Source: Zingiber officinale
Lineage: Eukaryota > Streptophyta > Magnoliopsida > Zingiberales > Zingiberaceae
NCBI RefSeq assembly: GCF_018446385.1
Contig: NC_056004.1
Span: 26,108,492-26,172,491, forward strand
Length of the DNA: 64,000 nt
Direction: 5' to 3'
Shown here piece after piece: positions 12,017 to 22,626 of this stretch (positions within the stretch are counted from its first letter, which is position 1; the number at the start of each line of letters is the position of its first letter). Both the position numbers and the translations under genes were made by a program. The notes beneath the pieces were generated by a model. The model saw only the letters and a program-made list of their open reading frames with translations, did no database searches and was not told the DNA's origin.

Positions 12017-12284
12017 TGTTGAAAATATAAACTAGATTAGTTGAGTCAAAGGTATTTAATATTTTGTGCATGAATATTGGAGGTCTTTTAGAGGATTTAT
12101 GAATGACTTTTCAGATGATACATGTATGTCATTTATTATTGATTCATATATTTGTGTAGATATATCGTCGGTATTCCATATAAATACCCTATGTATTTAA
12201 CAATTCAAATATGGAAAAGAATAATACATATTAGTTTCCTCTAGTCTTGAGTGTTATAGTTTTTATACTCTCAATCTTCTAACA
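12017..12284 (+). repeat. 5' LTR of the copia element
   Basis: 268 bp, from 'tgttgaaaatata' to 'cttctaaca'. It contains a 'tataaata' promoter-like site near 12180. Confidence 0.92.
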
Positions 12285-12287
12285 AAG

Positions 12288-12299
12288 TGGTATCAGAGT
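12288..12299 (+). other. Primer binding site
   Basis: 'tggtatcagagt', complementary to the 3' end of initiator methionine tRNA, lies three bases after the 5' LTR, as is standard in plant copia elements. Confidence 0.85.
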
Positions 12300-12336
12300 C
12301 CACCATTTGTGTTTAGAGACAAAGTTTTAAGGAAAA

Positions 12337-13146
12337 ATGTCGAATGAAACCCCATTTATTGTTCCATCCCTCACCAAGGAAAATTATGATAATTGGTGCA
12401 TAAGAATGAAGGCTTTGGTTGGAGCATATGAAGATTGGGATCCTGTAGAGAATGACGTTGATGAAAATGAGACATCCGCCAAAGAAAATGATCAAAAGGC
12501 GCTCATCCTCATCCTTCAAAGTTGGGATGAAAAGATGTTTGAGAGAGTTGCTGTAGCAACTACTTCCAATTAAGCATGGGAAACTCTTTAAACTTCATTT
12601 AAAGATGTTGATAAAGTGAAGAAAGTATGCCTCCAAACATTGAGAGGAGAGTTTGAATCTGTACGTATGAAGGATTCTGAATCCATTTCGGATTATTTCT
12701 CAAGAGTATTGGCTGTCACAAATCAATTGAAAAGATATGGAGATGATATGAAAGATGATCGAATTATTGGAAAATTTTTGAGATCTTTGGATCCAAGATT
12801 TAATTATATTGTGGTTACTATTGAAGAGTCTAAAGATCTAGGCATCATGGTCGTTGATGAACTTACTGGATCTTTACAAGAACACGAAGAAAGATTAATA
12901 AAGCTGGTTCAAGAATCAGTTGAACAAACTTTGAAAGCAAAGATATCATTGAAGAACACAAACCAAGACACGCCCCAAAGAGGCCACAGACGTGGAGGAT
13001 CTCGAGAGCATGGCCAAGGTCGAGGTTGTGGTCATGGAAGAAGTGGACGAGGTGACAAAAACACCTCATATAATAATGAGACAAGTCAAAACTCCAATCA
13101 AAGAAGAAATTGTGGAAGAGGTAGAAGTCGTGGAGGTATCAAATGA
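12337..13146 (+). pseudogene. copia gag pseudogene
   Basis: Encodes the gag nucleocapsid precursor of the surrounding element. The ATG at 12337 opens 'MSNETPFIVPSLTKENYDNW', the typical copia gag start. Two stop codons (about 12571 and 12589) break the frame, which then continues openly with the conserved '[20 protein letters not shown]' region. It ends in a basic Arg/Gly-rich tail (12970-13140). A cysteine-rich zinc-knuckle remnant follows near 13165-13210. It is non-functional. Confidence 0.88.
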
Positions 13147-13829
13147 GGTATGACAAATTTGAAGTTGAGTGTTTTACTTGTCATCGATCGTCTTAGGCAA
13201 TATTCTTGGGAATGTAGAAATAACATGTAGAAGACAAATAATTTTGCAAAGAGCAATGATGCAAAAGAAGATTCAAGCCTTACTTTGCTTCTAGCTCACA
13301 AAAATGATCAAGACGAGAATGAGAGTACACAGTATCTTGATTCCTACGCAAGTAGCCACATTTTGATAGATCGAATGGGTGCGATAGAGGGGGGGTGAAT
13401 ATCGCGTATTTAAAACTTTTCTTTTTCCTTGAAATTAGAGTCATGCACAGCGGAAAGTAAAAGAGTAGACAAGTTTGTTTACTTCGTTCGGAGTCTAGTT
13501 CGACTCCTACTCGAAGGTCTGCGGTTCTTGACCGCACCGATGGGCAATCACTATAACCCTTCTTTCCGAAATCTTCGGAAAGAAGTGGATCGTACAAATA
13601 TAAATATGTAAGATAGTAACACTCCTACTATCTTATATGAAATTAAGTGCAGTACAAATAAAATATACCGATAGTAGTAATTAAAAGTCGAAGCTCGGTC
13701 GGTACTTCCGGACGGAGTAGCTTGCAGGACTGATGAAGACTTGTAGCGCAATACGTATGCAGAGAAAAGCTTTGAGATGATCAGAAGTGTTATTCCAGCC
13801 ACAGACTTCAAGCCTTCTTTTATAGGTGT

Positions 13830-14210
13830 AATAGACGTTCAGTCGACCGATCCCACTGTTCGGTCGACTGAACTCGCTCCCTTCCTTCCCAGCTGGAGTC
13901 TGACACTGGCTCAATCTTTTACATTTACTGATCATAAAGGGTTCGGTCGACCGATCCTATTTTTCGATCGATCGAACAGTGACCTTCCCTGTTCGTCAAG
14001 ATCTTGAATTAATGCATCAATAATGTCTTCATTGTTAGGTTGACCGAACCTCTTTTTCGGTCGACCGATCATGCTATGATACCATGTTTGCAAGCCTGAT
14101 CTATTTTGCCAATTTTGCCTATTCGGTCGACCGAACTTTTTTTAGATCGACTGATAAAATGCCTTGATCGGTCGACTGAACCTCCTGTTCGGTTGACTGA
14201 ACCCTTGGTG
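13830..14210. repeat. GGTCGACC palindrome array in LTR
   Basis: About ten motifs of the type 'ttcggtcgaccgat' or 'cggtcgactgaac' are scattered through the LTR. This parallels the GGCGCC and GGATCGATCC arrays in the other LTR families of this window. Confidence 0.75.
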
Positions 14211-14430
14211 AAATGAAGGTTTCTGAGTGTTGGTCGCGTGGCCGCTAATAGAGCCTGATTCTGAGCTCTGAGTCAAACGTTATGACCATTTGAAGTTCAA
14301 GGGGTCATATGATTCTGCAACATAATATTCCTTAAAATAAAGTTAGCACAGTTATAATACATGAGTAGTAATATTAGATAGTAGAACTGTCTTGATCTCA
14401 ACTTGGAAACCTTCCCAATTTCTTCAGTTG

Positions 14431-16858
14431 TGTAACGACCCGGCTTCTACTGACTTGGCTGTAAGGCCGATCGCTACAGTTATGCTGTGCTAAACTATTC
14501 CCTGACCATTACTAAATCTAAATGCGGAAGCTGTGCTAATTAAAATTTTGCTAAGCTGTTAACATTTCTTGGTGCTACGTGTACTAAGGAGTGTAATCTA
14601 AAGTATACCTAACATATACTACATCCCCTATGGTCAAGGAACTGAAATATATGTTTTTCAGCTGTTATCAGACCTCCCAATCGATCCACGGATCGATTGG
14701 AATAGTCGGATCGATCCAGGAATCGATCTAGACGGCTACTGTATGCGGGACATAAGTTGGATCGATCCAGTGATCGATCCAGTATGCTACTGTGCCCGAG
14801 ACGATAATTTGGATCGATCGGCTGATCGATCCAGGCTGTTCAATCGATCCAGTGATCGATCCCAGAGCTCTCTGTTCGCGACGGAATGGCTGGATCGATC
14901 AGCTGATCGATCCAGAGGCCTACTGTTCGCGGAACAGATTGCCCAATCGATTAGCTGATCGATTGGAAACCCTAGAATCGATGAGCTGATCGATTCGAGT
15001 TACTGATTTCGTGCCAAGTGTCTGATTTCAGCACTGTTGCGTGCCTCAACCACATTTCAAGTTCTAAGATGGCTAGGAAACACTCTAACGATGACAACTA
15101 ACATTCTAACATCATATATTTAACATTCTAAGCACAATCTAAAGCATGGTTCGTTAGCTCATGGCGTTTATCATGCTAAAACAAAGAGTAATATAAATAC
15201 TAAAGTTCATATGCTTAATTGAAATTGCTGGATCCCTAGGATCTTTATTCCATGTTCCATCCACACACATCCTCATCAGTGCATTGACCTCCAGCCTCCG
15301 CTAGTCCATCTTTCCTTTACCTTTATCTGCAGTATAAGGAAAATAGAATCTGTAAGCTTAAAGCTTAGTAAGAAACCATCTACCTCACAAAAATATGCAT
15401 ACGATGCATTCATGCTTTTAAAACATGCTATTTAAAACATATGCTGAACATGTAAAAGATGGCATGGCATACAATCATCCAAACATGTATATCGAACTAA
15501 ACATAGAGTTATCATGTATATTCACAGGGAAAAACTAAACTGATACTAAGAACTGAGCTACGCTAATACTGAGCTACTGCTAGAACTGTACTGAATTCAC
15601 GAACTAATTTGTGAAAGGTTGAAAACCATATATATATAGTAAGTTAAAATACTAAACATGCTGCTGATGGGCCCGACAACTGTACGTGCTATGCGCGCAT
15701 CTCTAACTAGACCCGGGGTTGCAAGTCCCGAATTTAGTAGAGCTACTAGGTTATCTAAACCTAGGGACCGACTATGGGAGCCCAGCCCAATGGATATCTA
15801 ATCCAGTACAGTGCCAACTGAAAAGTAAAATACTGAGTATAGCTAAACTGTTCTAAATTGCTGTTTCTAGGTTATCTGAACCTAGAGCTAGGTTGTCTGA
15901 ACCTAGAGGCGACTGTGGGCGCCTACCCATTGGACCGTAGTCCCATATAAGCTAGAATAAACTGATCTACTAATTTAGATGCTTCTAATACATTCAACTG
16001 TGCTAATAAAAATGCCTAAGTTGCATTCTTTTCTAAGCTGGTTATTTAATTGAACACCTAGTGTGCTTTAACTCCCCTCTCTATTAGGGAGACTACCTTT
16101 AGGCACCCAACAACATCTAAACCTCCAACTGAAGGAGAAAAGACGTGTCCGGCCCATCTAAAGGTACTCACTAAATCCCTAAACCTGCGAGGAGGGTTAA
16201 ATACATCCTATGTGTCGAAAACATACGCATATAACTAAACTAATGCACAGAAAATCAAACGGTAGCTATTATACTGCAGGTGAGGGGTTTCTTACCTTGT
16301 GTGCTAGATTTCTTACAAATCTAATCGCTAGAAATTCCGGTGGAGACGACTTCTCGACGATTCGCTCACGTCCACTTGCTCTACTCGTGGAGGGGAACGT
16401 CCTTGTGCTGAAATCGTCGTCGGAAGATGTCCTTGGGGCCCTAGGGAGAGAACCCTAGGTCTTCCCTTGTTGTGGCGCCGAGAGAAGGAGAGGGGAGAGG
16501 GGTTGGCGTCGGCGTGAGGTTTTGGAGAGGGGTTGTCGAACCAAGTTTTTTAAAAATAAACCAAACCCCAACTTAAATTTCCTATTTATACTAAGTAATT
16601 AATTCGGCCAAACCAATTATAAATATAATTGATTCTCTTTCCTTTCAGCATGGCCCTGCTGGGTTCACCGATTACTAAGGCTAACTAAAGGTTTAGCGGA
16701 CCCGAGAGGTCCCGGGTTCGATTCCCGCTTAAGCCATTTTACTTTTTTAATAATTTTTGCTACTTCCGCTACTCGGAAAATTCTGGAAAAATGTCTAATA
16801 ATTCCAGAAAAATCATAGAATATTTCTAAAATAGTTTTGAGAATTTATGGGCGTTACA
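14431..16858 (-). mobile_element. Solo LTR nested in the previous LTR, likely gypsy chromovirus type
   Basis: A 2428-bp insertion with ends TGTAACGACC and GGGCGTTACA and a perfect AGTTG duplication (14426-14430, 16859-16863). TGTAAC…GTTACA ends are typical of Tekay/Del chromovirus LTRs. A TATA-like 'tataaata' on the minus strand near 16580 suggests minus orientation. There is no coding region. Near 16693-16737 a segment with 'gggttcgattcccgc' resembles a tRNA B box. Confidence 0.75.
14680..15000. repeat. GGATCGATCC / CAATCGATTG palindrome array
   Basis: At least a dozen copies of 'tggatcgatc' paired as 'ggatcgatcagctgatcgatcc' type inverted motifs lie inside the nested LTR. Confidence 0.8.
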
Positions 16859-17433
16859 AGTTGGATCAGCGACCTTAGGTTGTTCCTTTCAGGAACACGA
16901 CCTCACTGTCGCTCCTGCAGTTGTATACCTCAACTTACCTGCCAAATATGGTCCTCCAAACATGTTTGGACTTTACTTGCTTAGTCTATGATCGCCTGAT
17001 CTACTAAGACTTTTCCTGTAATACTATATTAATGAGCTAACAGCAATAATAATGCAGAATACAATGGTAAACCTAAACCTAGATTTACCAAGATCCGTTG
17101 GTCCGGTCGATCGCGTACCACCCCCTAGGGTTTTCTCCACCTAGCTTCACTCACCAAGACTCAGTATTCGGCTACCCAGGGATCAGGTCCTCCAAACCTA
17201 TCCACCTGCTTCCACGATATACCGAGATTTCCCTTGCCTCAGTATTCGACTACCCAGAGATCAGGTCCTCCAAACCTATCCACCTGGCTTCCACGATATA
17301 CCGAGATTTCCCTTGCCTAGCCTACAACTAGGACTTCCCTTGCCTAGCCTACAACTAGGACTTCCCTAGATCAAGCTCCATACTTAAACATATTTGTCTA
17401 ACATTAAAACATTGGAGGTCGATTGCACCAACA

Positions 17434-20400
17434 CATTTGTGGAAGGAGAAATTTGTTCATGAAACTTGATGAATCAACTTATGGAGATATAACTTTTGGC
17501 GACACTTAGAAAATTCAAGTGAAAGGAAAAGGTATCATTTTGATTCATTCAAAAGATAGGAGTCATCAATTAATTTCTAATGTGTTTTATGTGTCGGTTA
17601 TGAAAAGTAACATTTTGAGTTTGGGATAATTATTAGAAAAGAATTATGATATTCAATTAAAAGATAAATACTTGATGTTGAAAGATGAAAGTGGAAGACT
17701 GCTTGCTAAGGTGCCCATGACAAAGAACCGAATGTTTTTGCTAAATATTAAAAGTGATGTTTCTATGTGTTTGAAATCTAGTTTCAAAGATTCATCATGG
17801 CTATGGTACATGAGATTTGAGCATTTGAACTTCGATGGATTGAAAATGATGAGCAAAGGAAGAATGGTGAAAGGATTGCCTTCCATAAACCATCCTAATC
17901 AACTTTGTGAAGGATGTCTTTTTGGCAAGCAAGCGAAAAAGAGTTTTCTCAAGGAGTCTTTAACGAGGTCTCAACATCCATTGAAGTTGATACACTCGGA
18001 TGTGTGTGGGCCAATCAAGCCATCATCACTTGGTGAGAATAATTACTTTGTGTTTTTCATTGATGATTATTCTCGAAAAATTTGGATGTATTTTTTGAAG
18101 GAAAAAATCAAAGGTGTTTGGAACCTTCAAAAGGTTTAAATTAATGGTGGAGAAACATAGTGGATATCAAATCAAAGATCTTCGGTCCGATAGAGGTGGA
18201 GAATTCACATCTAATGAATTCAAGGTTTTTTTGTGAAGAAAATGTCATTCATCATCCCATAACGACTCCATACTCACCACAACAAAATGGAGTGGCAGAG
18301 AGGAAGAACCGAGCTATTCTCAACATAGCGAGGAGTATGTTAAAGGGGAAGAATATGGTGAATAAATATTGGGATGAGGCTATCTCTTGTGCAGTATACT
18401 TGATGAATTGGTGTCACACCAAAAGTGTTCATGGTATGATGCTTCAAGAAGCTTGGAGTTACAAGCCAAGTGTTTCACACTTGAGGGTTTTTGGAAACAT
18501 TGCCTACACACATGTTCATGATGAGAAAAGAACGAAGCTTGATGATAAAAGTACAAAATATCTCTTCATCGGCTATGATCAAAGATCTAAAGGTTACAAT
18601 TTATATAATCCAAGCAATGGGAAGATTGTCATAAGCAGAGACGTGAATAAAGTAGGTGTTTGGGAGTGGAGTACTACAAAGAAAGAGAGGGGATGTTGTT
18701 CTTTCCTTGATGATGATGATGAGGATGAAGAAGGCATGACACCACCTAATACTCCACCACCAACACCACCACCATAAATTCACAAATAAATGAAGCAAAC
18801 TCGAGTGAAGGGCCTCAAAGATTCAGAAGTTTGAGTAACATTTATGATTCCACTGAAGATGTAAACTTAAGTGATTTTACTCAATTTTGCTTCCCGAGCT
18901 TGTAAGTTATGATGATGCCGCTCATGATAACAAATAGAGAAATGGCATAAATGAAGAAATTAAGGCAATCACAAAGAATGATACATGAGAGCTAGTATCA
19001 TTACCGAATGACAAGAATACAATTGGTGTGAAGTGGGTGTACAAAATAAAGAGAATGCACAAGGCAAGGTTGAAAACTACAAAGCAAGATTGGTTGCGAA
19101 GGGGTACAGGCAAAAGGCCAAAATTAACTACGATGAAGTATTTGCACCTGTTGCTCGCCTTGAAACAATTTGGTTGATCATTTCTATTGCAACTCAAAAC
19201 CATTGGAGAATCCATCAAATGGATGTAACATCCCACATTTTTGAATGGAGACTTAGAGAAAGAAGTCTATATTTATCAACCTTTGGGTTATGTAATGCCC
19301 AATGAATAAAAAAAGTGCTAAAATTGAAGAAGGCTCTCTACGGCTTGAAGCAAGCCCTTTGTGCTTGGAATAATAGAATTGATAAATATTTTTGAGCAAA
19401 TGGTTTTATCAAGTGTCCACATGAACATGCTCTCTATGTAAGGAATGATAAAAAATGGTGATATGTTACTTGTTCACTTATATGTGGATGACTTGATTTT
19501 TACAAGGAATAATCCAAAGATGTTTGAAGATTTCAAGGGAGCTATGATAAAGGAGTTTGAGATGACAAATATTGGCATAATGTTATACTATCTTGGGATT
19601 GAAGTGAAGCAATGAGGAGATGGAATATTTATTCCTCAAGAAGAATATGCTAAAGAAATTCTCAAGTTTAATATGAAAAATTACAAGCTAGTCGAGGCAC
19701 CCATGGAATGCGAAATCAAGCCACACATGAATTAAGATGGTGAAAAAGTTGTCCCCTTGGATGGGTTTAGTGGCTAGCGCATGAGGTGTTGCCACCATGA
19801 GGTCTAGGGTTCGAATCTCGACAAAGCCGAGGTAAATGTCTCTCTTATGTGCTAGTCACTATTCAGTAGCCGCCCGTGATTTACTTCCTCCGTGTTGGCC
19901 CTAGGACAGGTTGACAAGGGCACTGGGAGCGAGCGTATTCGCCTTTTGCCACCAAGATGGTGAAAAAGTTGATCTAACTTTATTCAAAAGTCTTGTTGGA
20001 AGCTTGAGGTATCTAACGACCGGATATTCTTTTTGACGTTGGACTTGTGAGTCGTTACATGGAAACTCCTACTACTTCACATTTGAGAATAGCCAAAAGA
20101 ATTCTTCGTTACATCAAATTAAAGGTACAATTAATTATGGTATCTTGTATGCTTTTGCAGACGACTTTAAGCTTGTTTGCTATTGTGATAGTGATTGGGT
20201 TGGTGATATTGATAGTCAGAAAAGTACTATCAGGTTTATTTTCTTTATGGAAAATTCAGCTTTTACTTGGAATTTTAAGAAGTAACATATTGTGACTCTT
20301 TCTACTTGTAGGCGGAGTATGTAGCTACTACTTCTTGTGTTTGTCATGTTGTTTAGCTAAGGAGTTTGTTGAAGGAATTGAATTTATCACAAGAAAATCT

Positions 20401-20640
20401 GATGAAGATTTATGTTCAGAATAAATCTGCAATTTTATTGGCCAAGAATCCGATGTTTCATGAAAAGAGTAAGCATATTGATACAAGGTATCATTTGATT
20501 CGAGATTGCATATTGAAGGAAGAAGTAAAGCTCAAGTACATGAAATCACATGATCAAGTTGTCAATATCATCACAAAACCATTGGAATTTTATGTTTTCA
20601 AGGAGTTGCATCTTTTTTACTTGGAGTAATGAATCTAATT
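17434..20640 (+). pseudogene. copia pol pseudogene (protease to RNase H)
   Basis: Continues the host element after the solo LTR. Upstream, a protease active-site motif near 13336-13356 reads DSYAS instead of DSGAS. From 17460 there is the GAG pre-integrase region ('CEGCLFGKQ', 17910-17937) and the integrase core ('IHSDVCGP' near 17990, 'HPITTPYSPQQNGVAERKNR' near 18250-18310). A frameshift sits near 18120. The reverse transcriptase starts near 19040 with 'YKARLVAKGYRQ', and a YVDD-containing segment lies near 19480. An RNase H remnant lies at 20366-20629. Many stops and shifts make it non-functional. Confidence 0.88.
19752..19953 (+). mobile_element. tRNA-derived SINE (Au-like)
   Basis: A 202-bp insertion into copia pol with an 18-bp perfect target duplication 'aagatggtgaaaaagttg' (19734-19751 and 19954-19971). 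Near its 5' end it has a pol III A box 'tttagtggctagcgc' and a B box 'gggttcgaatctc', and it ends 'ccttttgccacc'. Related copies are at 37350-37546 and 37595-37706, with a more distant one at 54882-55094. Confidence 0.92.
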
Positions 20641-20650
20641 TAAGTGGGGA

Positions 20651-20888
20651 TATTGAAAATATAAATCCGATTAATTGAGTCAAAATTATTTAATATTGTG
20701 TACATAAATATTGGAGATCTTTTGGATGATTCATGAATGACTCTTTGAATAATGCATGTATGTCATTTATTATTGGTTCATGTATTTGTTTAGATACATC
20801 TTGAGTAGTCCCTATAAATAACCTATGTATTTAATAATTCAGATATGAAAAAAAATAATACAAATTAATTTTCTCCAATCTTCTAACA
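20651..20888 (+). repeat. 3' LTR of the copia element
   Basis: 238 bp, from 'tattgaaaatata' (first G mutated to A) to 'cttctaaca'. It is colinear with 12017-12284 with small deletions. Confidence 0.92.
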
Positions 20889-20893
20889 TGAAT

Positions 20894-22211
20894 ATCCTAC
20901 TGCCGTCGAGAAATAGCCTTAGTGATTAAGCCATCTCGCAACTGACTTTTGTTTGAATCCCGATCAACCTTGATCAGAGCCAAATAATCTATAGATGTAG
21001 TGATTGCGTCAAATAGACTGGCACTTGAATGATTCATCGAGAACTATGCGATTGATGTGCCGTGATCAGGATCGCAGCCATTAGTTGAGCTTCTTGTGTG
21101 GCACTGCAAAGAACATTTTTCTTTGTTCTTTGTCTTCCAACTCAACAACTTGCGCGTGGTATTAAAAGTGAGTCAGTCGAGAAATACTGTCTTTTCATTT
21201 TATTATTATGACTATTCCTCTCTATTGATTTTCTATCGGCCTGTCAATCTATTGAAATTAGATGTTTCATGTTGTTTCAGGACTATGGTATTATGGTAGA
21301 ATATCTAGTTATTATTCATGTACTCATGATTTGATATTTTATTATAATATATTTATAGAAATTTTTTTTTCTAATAAAGCGTGCAACCAAAAGATATTAG
21401 GATTTTGGACTGTTCATCGCTCGTGCTTCTTGTTTTGTCTAATAGTTAGTGGAAAAATTCTATAGAATCATATTAGTGAGATGATCCATGTTTTTTAAAA
21501 AAAAAATCTTTGTTAATTTAAACTTTGGGTTCAACTAATCTAGGAGGTAGATGGGTTTTCCTTATTTATCCACTAGTAAATCCAAAAGTACAAATAAATG
21601 TAGGTCCAATATCTATTTGTAGATTTTTAATTTCACTAAAGGAAAATGAGAAAAAAATACTATAATAAATCGTAATTGAAATTCAAACCAGGAATACTTG
21701 AAAGCTTACTGAACGCTTTACCACTACACCATACGTGGCAAAAGATGACCCATAAATCCTGTGATGGTTCAATAAATATCTCACGGAGATGTTCTTTCTC
21801 CTAAATAAAATTGCAGACTAAAAGATTTTAAAATAATTTATAATTGTTATATATACTTGGATGGAGTCAAAGTCGATTTATTGCTATTAGTTAAGGACTT
21901 GTATCATATTTCTGCAAGCTCTTTTCCGGACAATAAATTATTTCTACATCTTAATATTAATTCTCAAGTGTGAGGTAGTTAGTGGATGTAGTAGAGTAGA
22001 CGACTAGACGAGCATTGATGATCACTTTAACACTATGTAAAATAATATGATAAAAAAGATGATTCTTTATTCAATATTTCACTAATTTTATACTATCCTA
22101 TAAAATTTAGATATATATACCGAATAAAATACATGAATATCGATATAGTACAACAACATCGATATATGTAAATAATAATAAAATATATTAGATAAGTCTT
22201 TTCGTTTAGCA
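20894..22211. other. Intergenic, no gene seen
   Basis: AT-rich. Two weak tRNA-like stretches (20905-20970 on +, about 21670-21740 on -) have B-box-like sequence and may be old SINE remnants, but no target duplications are found. Confidence 0.45.
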
Positions 22212-22220
22212 TAGTAATTT

Positions 22221-22310
22221 TGGTAATTTATCAAAAGGCGTACTACAGTTAATGTATTTATCAAAAAACGTATTACGATTTTGTATTTACCAAAAGGCAC
22301 AGGTAAATGA
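22221..22310 (+). repeat. MULE left terminal inverted repeat
   Basis: Three ~30-bp subrepeats of the form 'tttatcaaaa..cgtattacg' follow each other (22228, 22258, 22287). The same internal periodicity is seen in the right repeat. Confidence 0.85.
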
Positions 22311-22626
22311 TGTATATTACCGAATATAACCCTACCGCCAACCAACACCTCTGATCAGTCATCAATTCCCAGGCATCCGAACCACATTTTTAAAAACGAA
22401 CTTAGATATTAAAAAAAAAACGATCATTAGGGTACCTCCCTCCTTCGTGACATGCGAGTGCAGCTCGGTCTTGTGAAACCCTAGTTTAGTGTTCGTGAGC
22501 CATCAGTTCGAGTTTTTCTCAAGCGCCATCTAGCTAGCATTTCAGTTTAATTAAAAACCAGGAGTGTTCGTGAGCCATCAGTGAAGGATTCTAGGGTTTA
22601 CATTACATTAATCAGCTAGTATCATA

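Larger units (their letters stand above)
13364..17433 (-). mobile_element. Solo LTR inserted in the copia protease region
   Basis: The insertion begins TGATAGATCG and ends GCACCAACA, with a perfect 5-bp duplication CATTT at 13359-13363 and 17434-17438. Its ends match the LTR style of the 59420 element on the other strand (TGTTGGTGCAAT start; C-rich tract near the end). No second copy of the ends or internal region is seen, so it is a solo LTR of about 1.64 kb once its own insertion (14431-16858) is removed. Removing it restores continuity in the host protease region. Confidence 0.85.
12017..20888 (+). mobile_element. Old Ty1-copia LTR retrotransposon with nested insertions
   Basis: LTRs at 12017-12284 and 20651-20888 flank gag and pol remnants in copia order (protease, integrase, reverse transcriptase, RNase H). 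A perfect 5-bp target duplication TGAAT lies at 12012-12016 and 20889-20893. A primer site 'tggtatcagag' follows the 5' LTR and a purine tract 'aagtgggga' precedes the 3' LTR. The LTRs differ at many positions and by small gaps, so the insertion is old. Stops and frameshifts throughout make it dead. It hosts a 4070-bp retrotransposon insertion and a SINE. Confidence 0.93.

Noticed and set aside
18601..18798. Minus-strand frame rich in Trp
   Set aside because: It is the reverse of a 'gatgatgat' and 'ccaccacca' low-complexity part of copia pol.
20905..20970. tRNA gene candidate
   Set aside because: Has box-like sequences but no convincing cloverleaf or anticodon arm by eye; more likely a decayed SINE.
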